64,000 nucleotides of DNA from Levilactobacillus yonginensis (GCF_964065165.1 NZ_OZ061549.1:372001-436000), one strand, 5' to 3'; counted from the stretch's first letter, positions 1 through 8,451 are shown. A program made the numbers and translations. The notes: generated by a model not told the origin, from the sequence alone.

Positions 1-2
1 AG

Positions 3-305
3 ACCTTGAAGGATGTTAAGGGTAAGGTTTCTGACGACGAAATCAAGAAGGCTGAAGATGCTCGTGACGCCCTCAAGAAGGCCCAAGAAGCGAACGACCT
101 TGACGACATGAAGTCCAAGAAGGATGATTTGAACAAGATTATCCAAGACTTATCCGTAAAGTTATACCAACAAGCACAAGAAGCACAGCAAGCCGCCGGT
201 AAGGGTGACGGTGCTGATAAAGGTGCTGATGCCAAGGATGCTGGCAAGGACGGCGATACCGTTGACGGTGACTTCCACGAAGTTAACGACGACGATAAGA
301 AGTAA
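3..305 (+). CDS. dnaK: Chaperone DnaK, C-terminal fragment
   Basis: This is the last 100 codons of the Hsp70 chaperone DnaK; the gene begins before the window. The visible part is the charged helical lid subdomain followed by a low-complexity tail rich in G, D, K and A. It ends in the acidic motif EVNDDDKK, like the usual EVDDDK-type DnaK terminus. DnaK folds nascent and stress-denatured proteins in the cytoplasm with DnaJ and GrpE. dnaJ follows 123 bases downstream on the same strand, the standard arrangement. A strong hairpin lies between them, so dnaJ may be expressed less than dnaK. Identification rests on the tail and the neighbour and is secure. Confidence 0.95.
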   Translation, partial: TLKDVKGKVSDDEIKKAEDARDALKKAQEANDLDDMKSKKDDLNKIIQDLSVKLYQQAQEAQQAAGKGDGADKGADAKDAGKDGDTVDGDFHEVNDDDKK

Positions 306-333
306 TTTCTAGCTCACGGTAGCAAGTGGTAAG

Positions 334-368
334 CAAAAAGTCAGAGTCCGTGGGGCTTTGGCTTTTTG
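334..368 (+). terminator. Hairpin between dnaK and dnaJ
   Basis: Arms 334-349 and 353-368 pair along 16 positions (several G-T wobbles) around a GTG loop, with T-rich 3' arm. It fits an intrinsic terminator or attenuator, or an mRNA-stabilising 3' end for dnaK. A separate promoter for dnaJ was not identified, so read-through is plausible. Confidence 0.7.
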
Positions 369-428
369 TTTCGAGTATGCTATTCTTACAAGTAGCGAAA
401 AATATCGGTAAGAATTGGGAGGAAAAAG

Positions 429-1574
429 ATGGCGGAAACGGACTTATATGGCGTATTAGGTGTCGCAAAGGATGCCAGCCAGGATGAAATTAAGAAGGCC
501 TATCGAAAATTATCAAAGAAGTATCATCCAGATTTGAATAAGGCACCGGATGCGGCGGATAAATTTAAAGCCGTTCAGGATGCGTATGACGTTCTGGGGG
601 ATGAACAGAAGCGGGCCAATTATGATCAGTACGGTTCAGCCGATGGCTCCCAAGGTTTCGGTGGCTTCAGCGGTGGTCAACAAGGCGGCTTTGGCGGTTT
701 TGGTGGCGGCGGGGGCTTCGACGACATCTTCAATTCATTCTTTGGTGGTGGCGGTGGCCAACGGAATCCCAACGCACCACGTCCTGGTCGGGACCTTCAG
801 TACCAGATGGATTTGAAGTTTGAAGAGGCCATTTTTGGTAAGAAAACCAAGATCAAATACACGCGTGAATCACAATGCCATACTTGTGGTGGGAATGGTG
901 CTAAACCAGGTACTTCACCAGTTACCTGTCACCAATGTGGTGGTTCTGGGTTCGTGACAACTGAGACGAATACTCCCCTCGGTCGGATGCGTAGCCAACA
1001 GCCATGTCCCGTATGTCACGGAACTGGTAAAGAGATCAAGGAAAAGTGCCCAACCTGTGGCGGTTCTGGTCACGAGGAAGAACGGCATGAAGTTGAGGTT
1101 TCCATTCCAGCTGGTGTGGATGATGGTCAACAAATGCGGTTACAGGGTCAGGGTGAAGCCGGCCAAAATGGTGGTGGCTACGGTGACCTGTTCATTATTT
1201 TCCAAGTTGAACCTAGCAAGGACTTCCGTCGTGATGGTACAGAAATCTACTTTAATCAAGACATTTCCTTTGTTCAAGCTACAATGGGGGATGAAGTCAC
1301 GGTCAAAACCGTGCATGGAGATGTTAAGTTGAAGGTTCCTGCTGGTACACAAGGCGGGACTACTTTCCGTTTGAAGGGTAAGGGGGCACCACGCCTACGT
1401 GGTAACGGTAACGGTGACGAACACGTCACTGTGAAAGTCGTAACCCCTAAGAACCTGAACAAGGGTCAGCGAGATGCACTGCGGGACTTTGCCAAGGCCA
1501 GTGGTGAGACGGTCTCGGGGACTGGAAAAGGAAACTTATTTAACAAAATGCGCGATAAATTTAACGAAAATTAG
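429..1574 (+). CDS. dnaJ: Chaperone protein DnaJ (Hsp40)
   Basis: DnaJ is the cochaperone that delivers clients to DnaK and stimulates its ATPase. The 381-residue product has the complete type I layout. The J domain spans about residues 1-65, with HPD at 33-35. A Gly/Phe-rich linker runs from about 70 to 125. Four zinc-binding CxxCxGxG repeats lie at about 150-220 ([32 protein letters not shown]). Two substrate-binding beta domains follow. Length is usual for the family. The start has a GGGAGG-type ribosome site just upstream. An intrinsic terminator follows at 1611. Confidence 0.98.
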   Translation: MAETDLYGVLGVAKDASQDEIKKAYRKLSKKYHPDLNKAPDAADKFKAVQDAYDVLGDEQKRANYDQYGSADGSQGFGGFSGGQQGGFGGFGGGGGFDDIFNSFFGGGGGQRNPNAPRPGRDLQYQMDLKFEEAIFGKKTKIKYTRESQCHTCGGNGAKPGTSPVTCHQCGGSGFVTTETNTPLGRMRSQQPCPVCHGTGKEIKEKCPTCGGSGHEEERHEVEVSIPAGVDDGQQMRLQGQGEAGQNGGGYGDLFIIFQVEPSKDFRRDGTEIYFNQDISFVQATMGDEVTVKTVHGDVKLKVPAGTQGGTTFRLKGKGAPRLRGNGNGDEHVTVKVVTPKNLNKGQRDALRDFAKASGETVSGTGKGNLFNKMRDKFNEN

Positions 1575-1610
1575 TCGGCGAGTAAAATCGCTGTGATGGC
1601 TAATCTATCA

Positions 1611-1645
1611 AGGCTGCTGAAAATTTTCAGCGGCCTTTTTTGTGG
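1611..1645 (+). terminator. Intrinsic terminator after dnaJ
   Basis: Self-complementary stem AGGCTGCTGAAAA / TTTTCAGCGGCCT (one G-T pair) followed by a run of T. It closes the dnaK-dnaJ unit before the dlt leader. Confidence 0.9.
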
Positions 1646-1716
1646 CCCAAAATGACTTAGACCCGGTCGAAAAGAAAAGAAAGCTTTAAGGTTGAGTAGT
1701 GTTGTTTGCAATCCGG

Positions 1717-1745
1717 TTTTCACAATGATAACCTCAAAATATAAG
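1717..1745 (+). promoter_or_regulatory. Possible dlt promoter
   Basis: TTTTCA (1717-1722), a 17-base spacer and TATAAG (1740-1745) give a moderate sigma-70-type match upstream of dltX. The predicted start would fall inside the first leader hairpin. The real promoter could therefore lie a little further upstream (1681-1740); this call is tentative. Confidence 0.35.
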
Positions 1746-1877
1746 GAGCGTAGCTGGGGCTACGATTACTCCTCACCTGGTCAGAAGGATTCGTCGGGGA
1801 AAGTCCCTTCTGAGCAGGGGCGAACGGACGTCGGTTTTGGGGACGAATCAACCGACAAAACTTTGGGGGTGAATTTC
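1745..1877 (+). promoter_or_regulatory. Structured dlt leader with kissing loops
   Basis: Three hairpins precede dltX. H1 is 1745-1772 (GGAG/CTCC plus CGTAGC/GCTACG). H2 has arms 1776-1788 and 1806-1818, 12 pairs with one mismatch, and a 17-base loop. H3 has arms 1830-1836 and 1850-1856, 7 pairs, and a 13-base loop. The loop of H2 contains ATTCGTC (1789-1795), fully complementary to GACGAAT (1842-1848) in the loop of H3. This would make a 7-pair kissing interaction. An alternative pairing of GTCC (1803-1806) with GGAC (1826-1829) competes with H2. The H3 end lies 21 bases before the dltX ATG, so translational control is possible. I recognise no known riboswitch class here. Confidence 0.6.
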
Positions 1878-2027
1878 ATGAGAGCAAAGTGGCTGGCATT
1901 ATGGCATCAGCCAGTAATCGCGTTCATTGGCTGGACGGCATTCTACTTTGTGATTTTGATGGCATTAGTATATTTATACGGCTACAGCGGATTAAACAAC
2001 TCGACGTTTATTTACAACGAGTTCTAG
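1878..2027 (+). CDS. dltX: DltX, small membrane peptide of the D-alanylation system
   Basis: The 49-residue product matches the DltX family: a short cytoplasmic N-terminus, one membrane helix (about residues 14-36), and a C-terminal motif ending FIYNEF, typical of DltX. In Gram-positive bacteria DltX is needed for D-alanine transfer to teichoic acids and binds DltB/DltD at the membrane. I chose ATG 1878; an in-frame GTG at 1869 would add three residues. GGGGGTG lies just upstream as ribosome site. It opens the dltXABCD operon, 55 bases before dltA, behind the structured leader. A much longer in-frame extension to 1692 is non-coding leader. Confidence 0.9.
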   Translation: MRAKWLALWHQPVIAFIGWTAFYFVILMALVYLYGYSGLNNSTFIYNEF

Positions 2028-2082
2028 TTGAGGGGTCAACGACCGCATGATTAAGCCGGATAGCCTTTGGGGGGGATAGAGA

Positions 2083-3612
2083 ATGATTGAAAACATGATC
2101 AAAGTAATTGATCAGGTTGCTCAAAGCGATCCGGAACGGATCGCGTATGATTATTTAGGACAGACGAATACGTATGGTGACTTAAAACAGCGTTCGGATG
2201 CCTTAGCAGCACATTTAGATGAAATGGAATTACCACGAGAATCACCAGTCTTGGTGTATGGTGGTCAGACGTTTGACATGATGGCGACGTTCTTGGGAAT
2301 TGTGAAGAGTGGTCACGCCTACGTGCCCATTGATACGCATTCACCAGTGGAACGAATCGTCACAATTAATGAGATTGCCAAACCTGTGGCAGCCATTGCA
2401 GTCAGTCCACTGCCAACGGCACTAACGGGTACGCCGGTGATCGCTACTGACGAGTTGGGTCAGATTTTTGATCACACTGTGTCGAATTACCAAGTGACCC
2501 ATGAAGTGACGGGGGATGAGACCTACTACATCATCTTTACGTCAGGAACAACCGGAAAGCCTAAAGGGGTTCAAATTTCACACGCCAACTTATTAAGTTA
2601 TGTGAACTGGATGCTGAGTTCGGACTTCACGTTACCAGAGACACCTAGAACGTTGTCTCAGGCGCCTTACTCGTTTGACCTATCCGTGATGGACTGGGGA
2701 CCAACGTTGGCTGCGGGGGGCACGCTAGTTGCCTTACCGAAGACGGTAACGGATAACTTCAGGGAATTATTTACGACATTGCCTAAGATGGCCCTGAACG
2801 TTTGGGTCTCAACGCCATCGTTCGTGGATATTTGTCTGATGGAACCCACGTTTAGTGAGGAGCGGTATCCTAACTTGACCCGGTTCTTATTCTGTGGTGA
2901 AGAGTTAACCCACGCCACTGCCCAGATGCTCCGGCAACGGTTCCCACACGCCCGCATCTTTAACACGTATGGCCCAACGGAGACAACCGTGGCGGTCACC
3001 CAAGTTGAAATCACCGATAAAATCTTAGCAGATTACCCACGACTGCCGATTGGCTATGCCAAGGCTGACACTGAGATGTTGGTCGTTGATGAACAACTCC
3101 ATCCAGTGGCTGCTGGTGTTGAAGGTGAGATTTTGATTTGTGGTCCATCCATGTCCAAGGGCTACTTGAACAATCCAGACAAGACGGAAAAAGCGTTCTT
3201 GGACGTTGATGGTTGGCGTGTTTATCGTTCTGGTGACTTGGGTGTTCAGCTGGACAATGGTCTGGTCATGTATCGGGGTCGAACCGACTTTCAAATTAAG
3301 CTTCACGGGTACCGCATCGAACTGGAAGAGGTCAATCATTACCTGTCTCAGGAAGACCATATTCAGGTCGGTGTGGCGGTACCTCGCTACGATCGGAATC
3401 ATAAGGTCAGCCAATTGATTGCCTGGGTGGTGCCTCAAGTGCACGACTTTGCCAGTGAACTGGATCTGACGAAAGCAATTAAAGACAATTTACAAGGCGG
3501 AGATATGATGGAATACATGATCCCACAACGCTTCGTTTATAAAGATAGCCTACCGATGACCCCCAACGGCAAGGTCGATATTAAATCTATCATTGCCGAG
3601 GTCAATCACTAA
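2083..3612 (+). CDS. dltA: D-alanine--D-alanyl carrier protein ligase DltA
   Basis: DltA adenylates D-alanine with ATP and loads it on the phosphopantetheine of DltC, in the cytoplasm. This is the first committed step in teichoic acid D-alanylation. The 509-residue length is normal. Adenylate-forming motifs are visible: TSGTTGKPKG at 153-162, the NTYGPTETT A5-type motif near 300, YRSGDLG near 383, and the C-terminal NGKVD motif, whose lysine (about 497) is the expected catalytic residue. The start ATG is preceded by a G-rich ribosome site. Its stop overlaps the dltB start by one base (TAATG), indicating translational coupling. Confidence 0.98.
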   Translation: MIENMIKVIDQVAQSDPERIAYDYLGQTNTYGDLKQRSDALAAHLDEMELPRESPVLVYGGQTFDMMATFLGIVKSGHAYVPIDTHSPVERIVTINEIAKPVAAIAVSPLPTALTGTPVIATDELGQIFDHTVSNYQVTHEVTGDETYYIIFTSGTTGKPKGVQISHANLLSYVNWMLSSDFTLPETPRTLSQAPYSFDLSVMDWGPTLAAGGTLVALPKTVTDNFRELFTTLPKMALNVWVSTPSFVDICLMEPTFSEERYPNLTRFLFCGEELTHATAQMLRQRFPHARIFNTYGPTETTVAVTQVEITDKILADYPRLPIGYAKADTEMLVVDEQLHPVAAGVEGEILICGPSMSKGYLNNPDKTEKAFLDVDGWRVYRSGDLGVQLDNGLVMYRGRTDFQIKLHGYRIELEEVNHYLSQEDHIQVGVAVPRYDRNHKVSQLIAWVVPQVHDFASELDLTKAIKDNLQGGDMMEYMIPQRFVYKDSLPMTPNGKVDIKSIIAEVNH

Positions 3613-4820
3613 TGCTGTCATTTGAACCATACGGTAACCCAACGTATTTTGCCCTGTTGGGGGTGGCACTGTTGCCACTAATGATTGGTCTTCTATACGG
3701 CAAGCGGTCACGTTTGTACGAAACACTGATTTCAATCTTCTTCCTGGTCCTGACCTTTGGTGGTCCTAAGTGGACCCAAGGGGTAGCCTTGATTATCTAC
3801 ATTTTGTACGAAGTGGCGCTCACCTGGGGGTATGCCATTTACCGAAGACATAAGAATTCGGGGCCGTTCTTCTACGTCATGGTGATTTTGGCCATTCTGC
3901 CGTTAACCATTGTTAAGGTGACACCGGCAGTTGAAAATGGTCAGTCGTCCCTGATTGGTTTCTTGGGTGTCAGTTATTTAACGTTTAGAGCCGTGCAGAC
4001 CATGATGGAAACACGGGATGGAACGTTAAAAGACTACAACATCATGACATTTTTACAATTTATGCTGTTCTTCCCAACCATTTCTTCCGGACCAATTGAC
4101 CGTTATCGACGGTTTGAAGCCGACTATCGGTCAGTACCAGACCGGGAGAAATATCTGGGAATGGTGCAAAAAGGGATCCGTTATATCTTTGTAGGATTCC
4201 TGTACAAGTTCATTCTGGCTTACTACTTCGGAACAATGTTGATGCCGAAGTTACAGCTGATGGCAATGAATTCACGAGGTGGGTTCTTGGACATGTCATG
4301 GCCGGTAATCGGCTACATGTACTGTTACAGTGCGGACTTGTTCTTTGACTTCGCTGGGTATTCACTGTTTGCGGTGGGGACGTCCTACATTATGGGGATT
4401 GAGACACCAATGAACTTTAATCAACCTTGGCGTTCACCAAACATCAAGGATTTCTGGAATCGTTGGCACATCACGTTGTCATTCTGGTTCCGTGACTTTA
4501 TCTACATGCGACTGGTTTTCTGGTTCATGAAGCATAAGGTCTTCAAGAAACCAACGACCACAGCCAACGTGACTTACATTATCAACATGTTAGTCATGGG
4601 GTTCTGGCACGGGGTAACTTGGTACTACATCACCTACGGCCTGTTTCATGGGGTGGCTTTGGTGGTGAATGACACCTGGCTCCGGTACAAAAAGAAGCAC
4701 CGGGCGAGCGTGCCACACAACCGCTTTACGCAGTGGTTTGCCATCTTCCTGACGGCAAACATGGTCTGCTTCAGTTTCCTGATTTTCTCAGGATTACTGG
4801 ATAAGTTATGGTTCCAATAA
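3612..4820 (+). CDS. dltB: DltB, membrane-bound O-acyltransferase for D-alanylation
   Basis: DltB is an MBOAT-family multi-pass membrane protein. It takes D-alanine from DltC inside the cell and passes it across the membrane towards teichoic acid with DltD and DltX. The 402-residue protein is almost wholly hydrophobic with about 11 membrane segments. It carries the family's WNRWHITLSFWFRDF region (about 280-300) and a second conserved histidine in GFWHGVTW (about 330-340), the putative catalytic His. Start overlaps dltA; dltC follows after 36 bases. Confidence 0.97.
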   Translation: MLSFEPYGNPTYFALLGVALLPLMIGLLYGKRSRLYETLISIFFLVLTFGGPKWTQGVALIIYILYEVALTWGYAIYRRHKNSGPFFYVMVILAILPLTIVKVTPAVENGQSSLIGFLGVSYLTFRAVQTMMETRDGTLKDYNIMTFLQFMLFFPTISSGPIDRYRRFEADYRSVPDREKYLGMVQKGIRYIFVGFLYKFILAYYFGTMLMPKLQLMAMNSRGGFLDMSWPVIGYMYCYSADLFFDFAGYSLFAVGTSYIMGIETPMNFNQPWRSPNIKDFWNRWHITLSFWFRDFIYMRLVFWFMKHKVFKKPTTTANVTYIINMLVMGFWHGVTWYYITYGLFHGVALVVNDTWLRYKKKHRASVPHNRFTQWFAIFLTANMVCFSFLIFSGLLDKLWFQ

Positions 4821-4856
4821 AACTCAGGTTTAAATTTCATATAGGGGGAAATTAAA

Positions 4857-5090
4857 ATGGATATCAAAGCAACGGTTTTAGCAATTTTAAGTGACTTAAC
4901 GGGGAACGATGTTAGTGGCGCAATGGACGACAACCTGTTTGACAGTGGGTTAATGGACTCCATGGGTTCAGTTCAACTGTTATTACAATTACAAAGTGAA
5001 TTAGGGGTTAACGTGCCAGTTTCTGAATTTGAGCGGTCAGAGTGGGACACGCCCAACAAAATTGTTGCGAAAGTCGAAAGCCTGGCTTAG
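4857..5090 (+). CDS. dltC: D-alanyl carrier protein DltC
   Basis: This 77-residue acyl-carrier-like protein holds D-alanine as a phosphopantetheine thioester between DltA and DltB. The modification site is the serine of the DSM triplet (Ser35) within [14 protein letters not shown], exactly where the family has it. The acidic four-helix carrier fold and length are normal. A GGGGG ribosome site precedes ATG 4857. The dltD start follows three bases after its stop. Confidence 0.97.
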   Translation: MDIKATVLAILSDLTGNDVSGAMDDNLFDSGLMDSMGSVQLLLQLQSELGVNVPVSEFERSEWDTPNKIVAKVESLA

Positions 5091-5093
5091 CCA

Positions 5094-6383
5094 ATGGCAA
5101 AGCGACTTCTACGGATCTTTGGTCCGTTAATTCTCGCGGCTGTTCTTGTTTTTGCGGTACTGGCGATGCCAGTCAAGTTAGGTTTTAGTCACGTTAGCAA
5201 GTCGCACGAGCGACAGGCAGCGGTTTCGCTGTCGCCCAACGTTCTGCGGGGGAAGCACATTAAAGAGGAAGCCTTGAAGGATGGATTTGTGCCATTCTTT
5301 GGGTCCTCTGAATGGTCCCGATTTGATCCCATGCACCCTTCGGTCCTAGCACAGAAATATCACCGGGATTACCGGCCATTTCTATTAGGTGCCCGGGGCT
5401 CACAATCTTTGACGCAGTACTTCGTGATGCAAAACATCCAAGGCCAATTGCGGAATAAGAAAGCAGTCTTTGTGATTTCGCCACAATGGTTTGTGAAGGG
5501 CGGAACGCGGAAGGATGCCTTTGGGTTCTACTACTCACAATTGCAGACGGCGGAGTGGTTGACGCATTTCCGGAGTGATGCAATTGATCAATATGCGGCC
5601 CAACGGTTGCTGCAGATGCCTGCTGCCCAATCAGATCATTTTATTTACGCGGCGCTCCAACGGGTTGCTAGTGGGAAGAAGTTAACGGATTACCAGCGCT
5701 TCTACCTGCAGACGCGGAAGAATATGCTGACGCAAGAAGATCAATTCTTCTCCGGCATTGACTTGCCATCGCAAAACTTGAACAAGGTTAACCAGCAAGC
5801 CAAGAAGTTACCCACTCATTACTCATACTCGGCGCTGGATGCCTTGGGAGGCCGGTTAGGGAAAGCGGCAACGAATGATAACCGGTTCGGTATTAGTAAC
5901 AAATTTTACCATCAAGGTTTGAAGAAAGAATTAAAGCACGGGAAGCTGAAAGGCTTCCAAAAGAATCTGTCTTACACGAAGTCACCAGAATTTGCGGACT
6001 TCCAACTGTGCTTGGATCAGTTTGCCCGTCTGAATACCAACGTGTTGTTTATTATTCCGCCAGTCAATGCTAAGTGGCAGAAGTACACGGGGCTTTCGGC
6101 AAGCATGCTCAAGCAGTTTGATGAAAAGATTCATTACCAACTTCAGTCGCAAGGGTTTAACAACATTGTCGACTTGAGTGACAAGGGGAACGTGCCGTAC
6201 TTTATGACTGACACGATTCACTTGGGCTGGCGCGGTTGGCTGGCCGTCGATCAACGGGTCAACCCGTTCTTGACGAAGCAGCAGGAACAACCAAAATACA
6301 GCATCAACGACAAGTTCTACTCGAAGAAGTGGCAACAGTTGGCCCCATCGGATTTAAAGCAGTATGAAAATGAAGCAAAATAA
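5094..6383 (+). CDS. dltD: DltD, teichoic acid D-alanyltransferase
   Basis: DltD is the extracytoplasmic, membrane-anchored enzyme that completes D-alanine transfer to lipoteichoic acid. The 429-residue product has one N-terminal membrane anchor (about residues 5-27). The rest is a soluble SGNH-like domain, with FFGSSEWSRF (about 68-77, candidate nucleophile serine) and DTIHLGWRGW near 376-385 supplying the Asp-His pair. Last gene of the operon. Its natural terminator began four bases after the stop but has been split by an IS3-family insertion. Confidence 0.97.
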   Translation: MAKRLLRIFGPLILAAVLVFAVLAMPVKLGFSHVSKSHERQAAVSLSPNVLRGKHIKEEALKDGFVPFFGSSEWSRFDPMHPSVLAQKYHRDYRPFLLGARGSQSLTQYFVMQNIQGQLRNKKAVFVISPQWFVKGGTRKDAFGFYYSQLQTAEWLTHFRSDAIDQYAAQRLLQMPAAQSDHFIYAALQRVASGKKLTDYQRFYLQTRKNMLTQEDQFFSGIDLPSQNLNKVNQQAKKLPTHYSYSALDALGGRLGKAATNDNRFGISNKFYHQGLKKELKHGKLKGFQKNLSYTKSPEFADFQLCLDQFARLNTNVLFIIPPVNAKWQKYTGLSASMLKQFDEKIHYQLQSQGFNNIVDLSDKGNVPYFMTDTIHLGWRGWLAVDQRVNPFLTKQQEQPKYSINDKFYSKKWQQLAPSDLKQYENEAK

Positions 6384-6428
6384 AAAATGGTCTCCAATGA
6401 AGTGAACCCTTAAAGTTGGACACAGAAT

Positions 6429-7310
6429 TTACGCTGCCTTCTGGATGGCGAGTTCCCGGTATTTTTCCGGGGACTTGCCATCCAGTTTTGTTTTGATCCG
6501 ACGTTTATTGTAAAAGTTAATCCAGTCAGTCATAGCTTGAGTCAAGTCTTCCTTGTTCTCAAAATGCTCATCCATAACTTCGACCTTCATGATGTGGAAG
6601 AATGATTCAACTGCCGCATTATCTAGACAAGTTGCTTTGCGTGACATGCTTTGAAATACGCGATGTTCTTTGAGTGTTTCTCGCCAGAATTTATGTTGAT
6701 ACTGGAATCCCTGATCCGTGTGGACTGTTGTTCGATAACCTAACTTTGGCAGTCCTTCCAATGCTTCTCTAAGCGGCTTTAGGGCAAATTCTACTGTTGG
6801 ATGGTCACTGATGTTGAAGGCTAAGACTTCGCCTGAGAAGAGGTCAATCACTGGTTCTAAATAGACCCGTTCACTTTGGCTCATACCACCGTATCGAAAT
6901 TCACTGACATCTGTAACGAGTTTTTGATAGGGTCGGTCCGTTTTGAATCGTCGGTTCAACCGATTAGGCGCAATTTTACCAACGGATCCTTTGTATGAAT
7001 TATATTTACGTTTTTGCCGATTGTACGCTAAACAAAGCCAATCATGCTCATGCATTAGACGCAAGACTCGTTTATGATTCACCGTGAATCCATGCTCCTG
7101 TAAAGCTTTAGTTAGTCGCCGGTAACCATACTTCTTGGTGTACTTAGAATCTTCCTGCCGGATCTCATCGATTGCCTGAATGATTGGAGAATCATCCAGC
7201 TTTTCACGCTGACGATGTGAGCGTGCGTAATAATACGTACTTCTTGGTACTTTGACGACCTTGAGTAGGAGCTTGATGGGCACTTGAAAGACCTGCCTTA
7301 ACTCGGTCAC
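6429..7310 (-). CDS. IS150-type transposase OrfB (DDE integrase core)
   Basis: OrfB supplies the catalytic integrase domain of the transposase. The 293-residue frame shows an N-terminal HTH_21-like region, then the DDE triad: Asp in VTDVSEF (about 131), Asp in VHTDQGF (about 195) and Glu in AAVESFF (about 231), followed by the K-rich KMKVEVM-type helix. The in-frame start is a GTG overlapping the orfA stop (TAGTG). The functional product is expected to be an OrfAB fusion made by -1 frameshifting rather than OrfB alone. Confidence 0.93.
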   Translation of the reverse strand: MTELRQVFQVPIKLLLKVVKVPRSTYYYARSHRQREKLDDSPIIQAIDEIRQEDSKYTKKYGYRRLTKALQEHGFTVNHKRVLRLMHEHDWLCLAYNRQKRKYNSYKGSVGKIAPNRLNRRFKTDRPYQKLVTDVSEFRYGGMSQSERVYLEPVIDLFSGEVLAFNISDHPTVEFALKPLREALEGLPKLGYRTTVHTDQGFQYQHKFWRETLKEHRVFQSMSRKATCLDNAAVESFFHIMKVEVMDEHFENKEDLTQAMTDWINFYNKRRIKTKLDGKSPEKYRELAIQKAA

Positions 7311-7840
7311 TATTTGCGAGATTTCTTGTCTGCTGACTTCTTCTGAGCTAAGGCATCGAGTTTTTTTAGGTATTCATTCTCAATCTTTAACATCAAGTTT
7401 TCTTGTTTTAATTGCTTCAATTCATCGGCGGTACTGGAGTTATTGCGACTCTTTGAAGGCTTCGTTTGCTTATGTTTAGCCATGATTTTAGGCTTTCCTC
7501 GCTTCCGTTCAAGGCCAGCGATTCCTTGCTCCTCAAAGCGCTTCTCCCATTGCCAGATGGTGCTTGGCGAAGATAGATTGAAGTGCAGAGCCGTTACCGG
7601 AAGCGAGGCCTGATGTTGTTTTCTCCAGTTTAATACATCAACCTTGAACTGACTAGAATATTCTGGCTTCTGATCCTTCAGCTTCAATCCAGCTATACCG
7701 TATTTCTGGAAGCGACTAACCCAAAGAAGGATAGTTTCTTCCTTGCTGATACCATGTTTTCTGGCCAATGAGGTTGATCCAACTCCACTCAAATATTCAG
7801 TGACGACCTTAATTCTAAAATCTAAATCAAACTTAACCAT
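7310..7840 (-). CDS. IS150-type transposase OrfA (helix-turn-helix)
   Basis: OrfA is the DNA-binding half of the IS3-family transposase, 176 residues. It has two helix-turn-helix units (around residues 20-45 and 75-100) and a C-terminal leucine-zipper-like coiled coil ([21 protein letters not shown]). ATG 7840 was chosen because GGGGG lies seven bases upstream and the family starts MVKF. A TTG further out is inside the terminal repeat. Near its end, A7 (plus-strand T7 at 7361-7367) permits -1 slippage into orfB, with no stop in between. Confidence 0.9.
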   Translation of the reverse strand: MVKFDLDFRIKVVTEYLSGVGSTSLARKHGISKEETILLWVSRFQKYGIAGLKLKDQKPEYSSQFKVDVLNWRKQHQASLPVTALHFNLSSPSTIWQWEKRFEEQGIAGLERKRGKPKIMAKHKQTKPSKSRNNSSTADELKQLKQENLMLKIENEYLKKLDALAQKKSADKKSRK

Positions 7841-7845
7841 AGTAA

Positions 7846-7884
7846 AACCCCCAAGGTTGGACTTTCTGTCCAACCTTGGGGGTT
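7846..7884. repeat. Perfect 17-pair hairpin at the IS left end
   Basis: Arms 7846-7862 and 7868-7884 are perfectly complementary around TTTCT. The outer arm is part of the terminal inverted repeat. The inner arm carries the GGGGG ribosome site of orfA. In RNA entering from outside the IS, the ribosome site would be locked in the stem. Confidence 0.85.
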
Positions 7885-8003
7885 CACTTCACAATCGCAA
7901 GGTTGGAGACCATTTTTATTGATGGTGATAAAAAATCGCTATTCCCAAGTATAAGGAATAACGACCGTTGTCTTTAAAAATAATGGTCAAAAATAGCGAA
8001 AGA

Positions 8004-8342
8004 CTAATAGTTGTTTCCGAACAAGCTGGCCAAGACAGTCGCGAAGAAGATCCAGTAAAGGACGACACTGGCTACCGCCACGATGAAGTTGATCAACCCG
8101 GCGCGGTTCCAAGTTTTTTGAACAGCCTTGAAGGTTTCCACGTCTTGGTAGTCACCCTTTTGCCAAGCCCATTCGTTCCCCTTGAAGCCGACCACAAAGA
8201 TCCATACGATGTTGAAGATGGGAATGAGCATGAGGAGGGGGAGATAGGTCTTGTTACCAAGTCCCCAGAAAATGTTGTACATAAAGGCGCCCCAGTTCCA
8301 GCCTTTGACCTCTTGTGGGACAGTTTTACCGTTCTCTTGCAT
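8004..8342 (-). CDS. Small multi-pass membrane protein
   Basis: I do not recognise a function. The 112-residue product starts with a polar segment containing KGWNWGAF. A first hydrophobic stretch (about 36-52) follows, then a charged W-rich loop (GNEWAWQKGDYQD), then a second long hydrophobic segment (about 83-107). Proteins of this shape occur widely in lactobacilli as uncharacterised membrane proteins. The start has a good GGGAGG site. Single gene, on the far side of the IS from dltD; transcription runs towards the IS. Confidence 0.8.
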   Translation of the reverse strand: MQENGKTVPQEVKGWNWGAFMYNIFWGLGNKTYLPLLMLIPIFNIVWIFVVGFKGNEWAWQKGDYQDVETFKAVQKTWNRAGLINFIVAVASVVLYWIFFATVLASLFGNNY

Positions 8343-8451
8343 AAATGTTTTCCTCCCTGGAAAAAACAGCTTTTAGCGTCGGTCAGTTTTGGACGGTTAA
8401 GTTGCTGCGAAAAGCCCCGATAATAATTAACGAATAAATATTTAGTCAGTT

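Larger units (their letters stand above)
6398..7891 (-). mobile_element. IS3-family (IS150-type) insertion sequence, complete
   Basis: The 1494-base element has imperfect 25-base inverted repeats at 6398-6422 and 7867-7891, both starting TGAAGTGAACCC and ending GTTGGACA. It is flanked by a 3-base direct repeat CAA (6395-6397 and 7892-7894). It carries two overlapping reading frames on the minus strand, the standard IS3 orfA/orfB layout, with an A7 slippery stretch. Both frames look intact, so the element may still be mobile. Target was the loop of the dlt terminator. Confidence 0.93.
6383..7917 (+). terminator. dlt operon terminator, split by an insertion sequence
   Basis: The left arm (6387-6397, ATGGTCTCCAA with preceding A run) and right arm (7903-7913, TTGGAGACCAT with following T run) are perfect complements. 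They are now separated by the 1494-base IS. Removing the IS and one copy of the duplicated CAA restores an 11-pair stem with an 8-base loop and flanking A/T tracts, a textbook bidirectional terminator. As it stands, the hairpin is unlikely to stop transcription leaving dltD. Confidence 0.85.

Noticed and set aside
1692..1877. In-frame N-terminal extension of dltX to 111 residues
   Set aside because: The extra codons coincide with three hairpins, have no ribosome site and no similarity to DltX. ATG 1878 gives the normal DltX length.
7968..8423. 151-residue plus-strand frame
   Set aside because: It is the shadow of the minus-strand membrane protein gene at 8004-8342, which has a good ribosome site and hydrophobic pattern.
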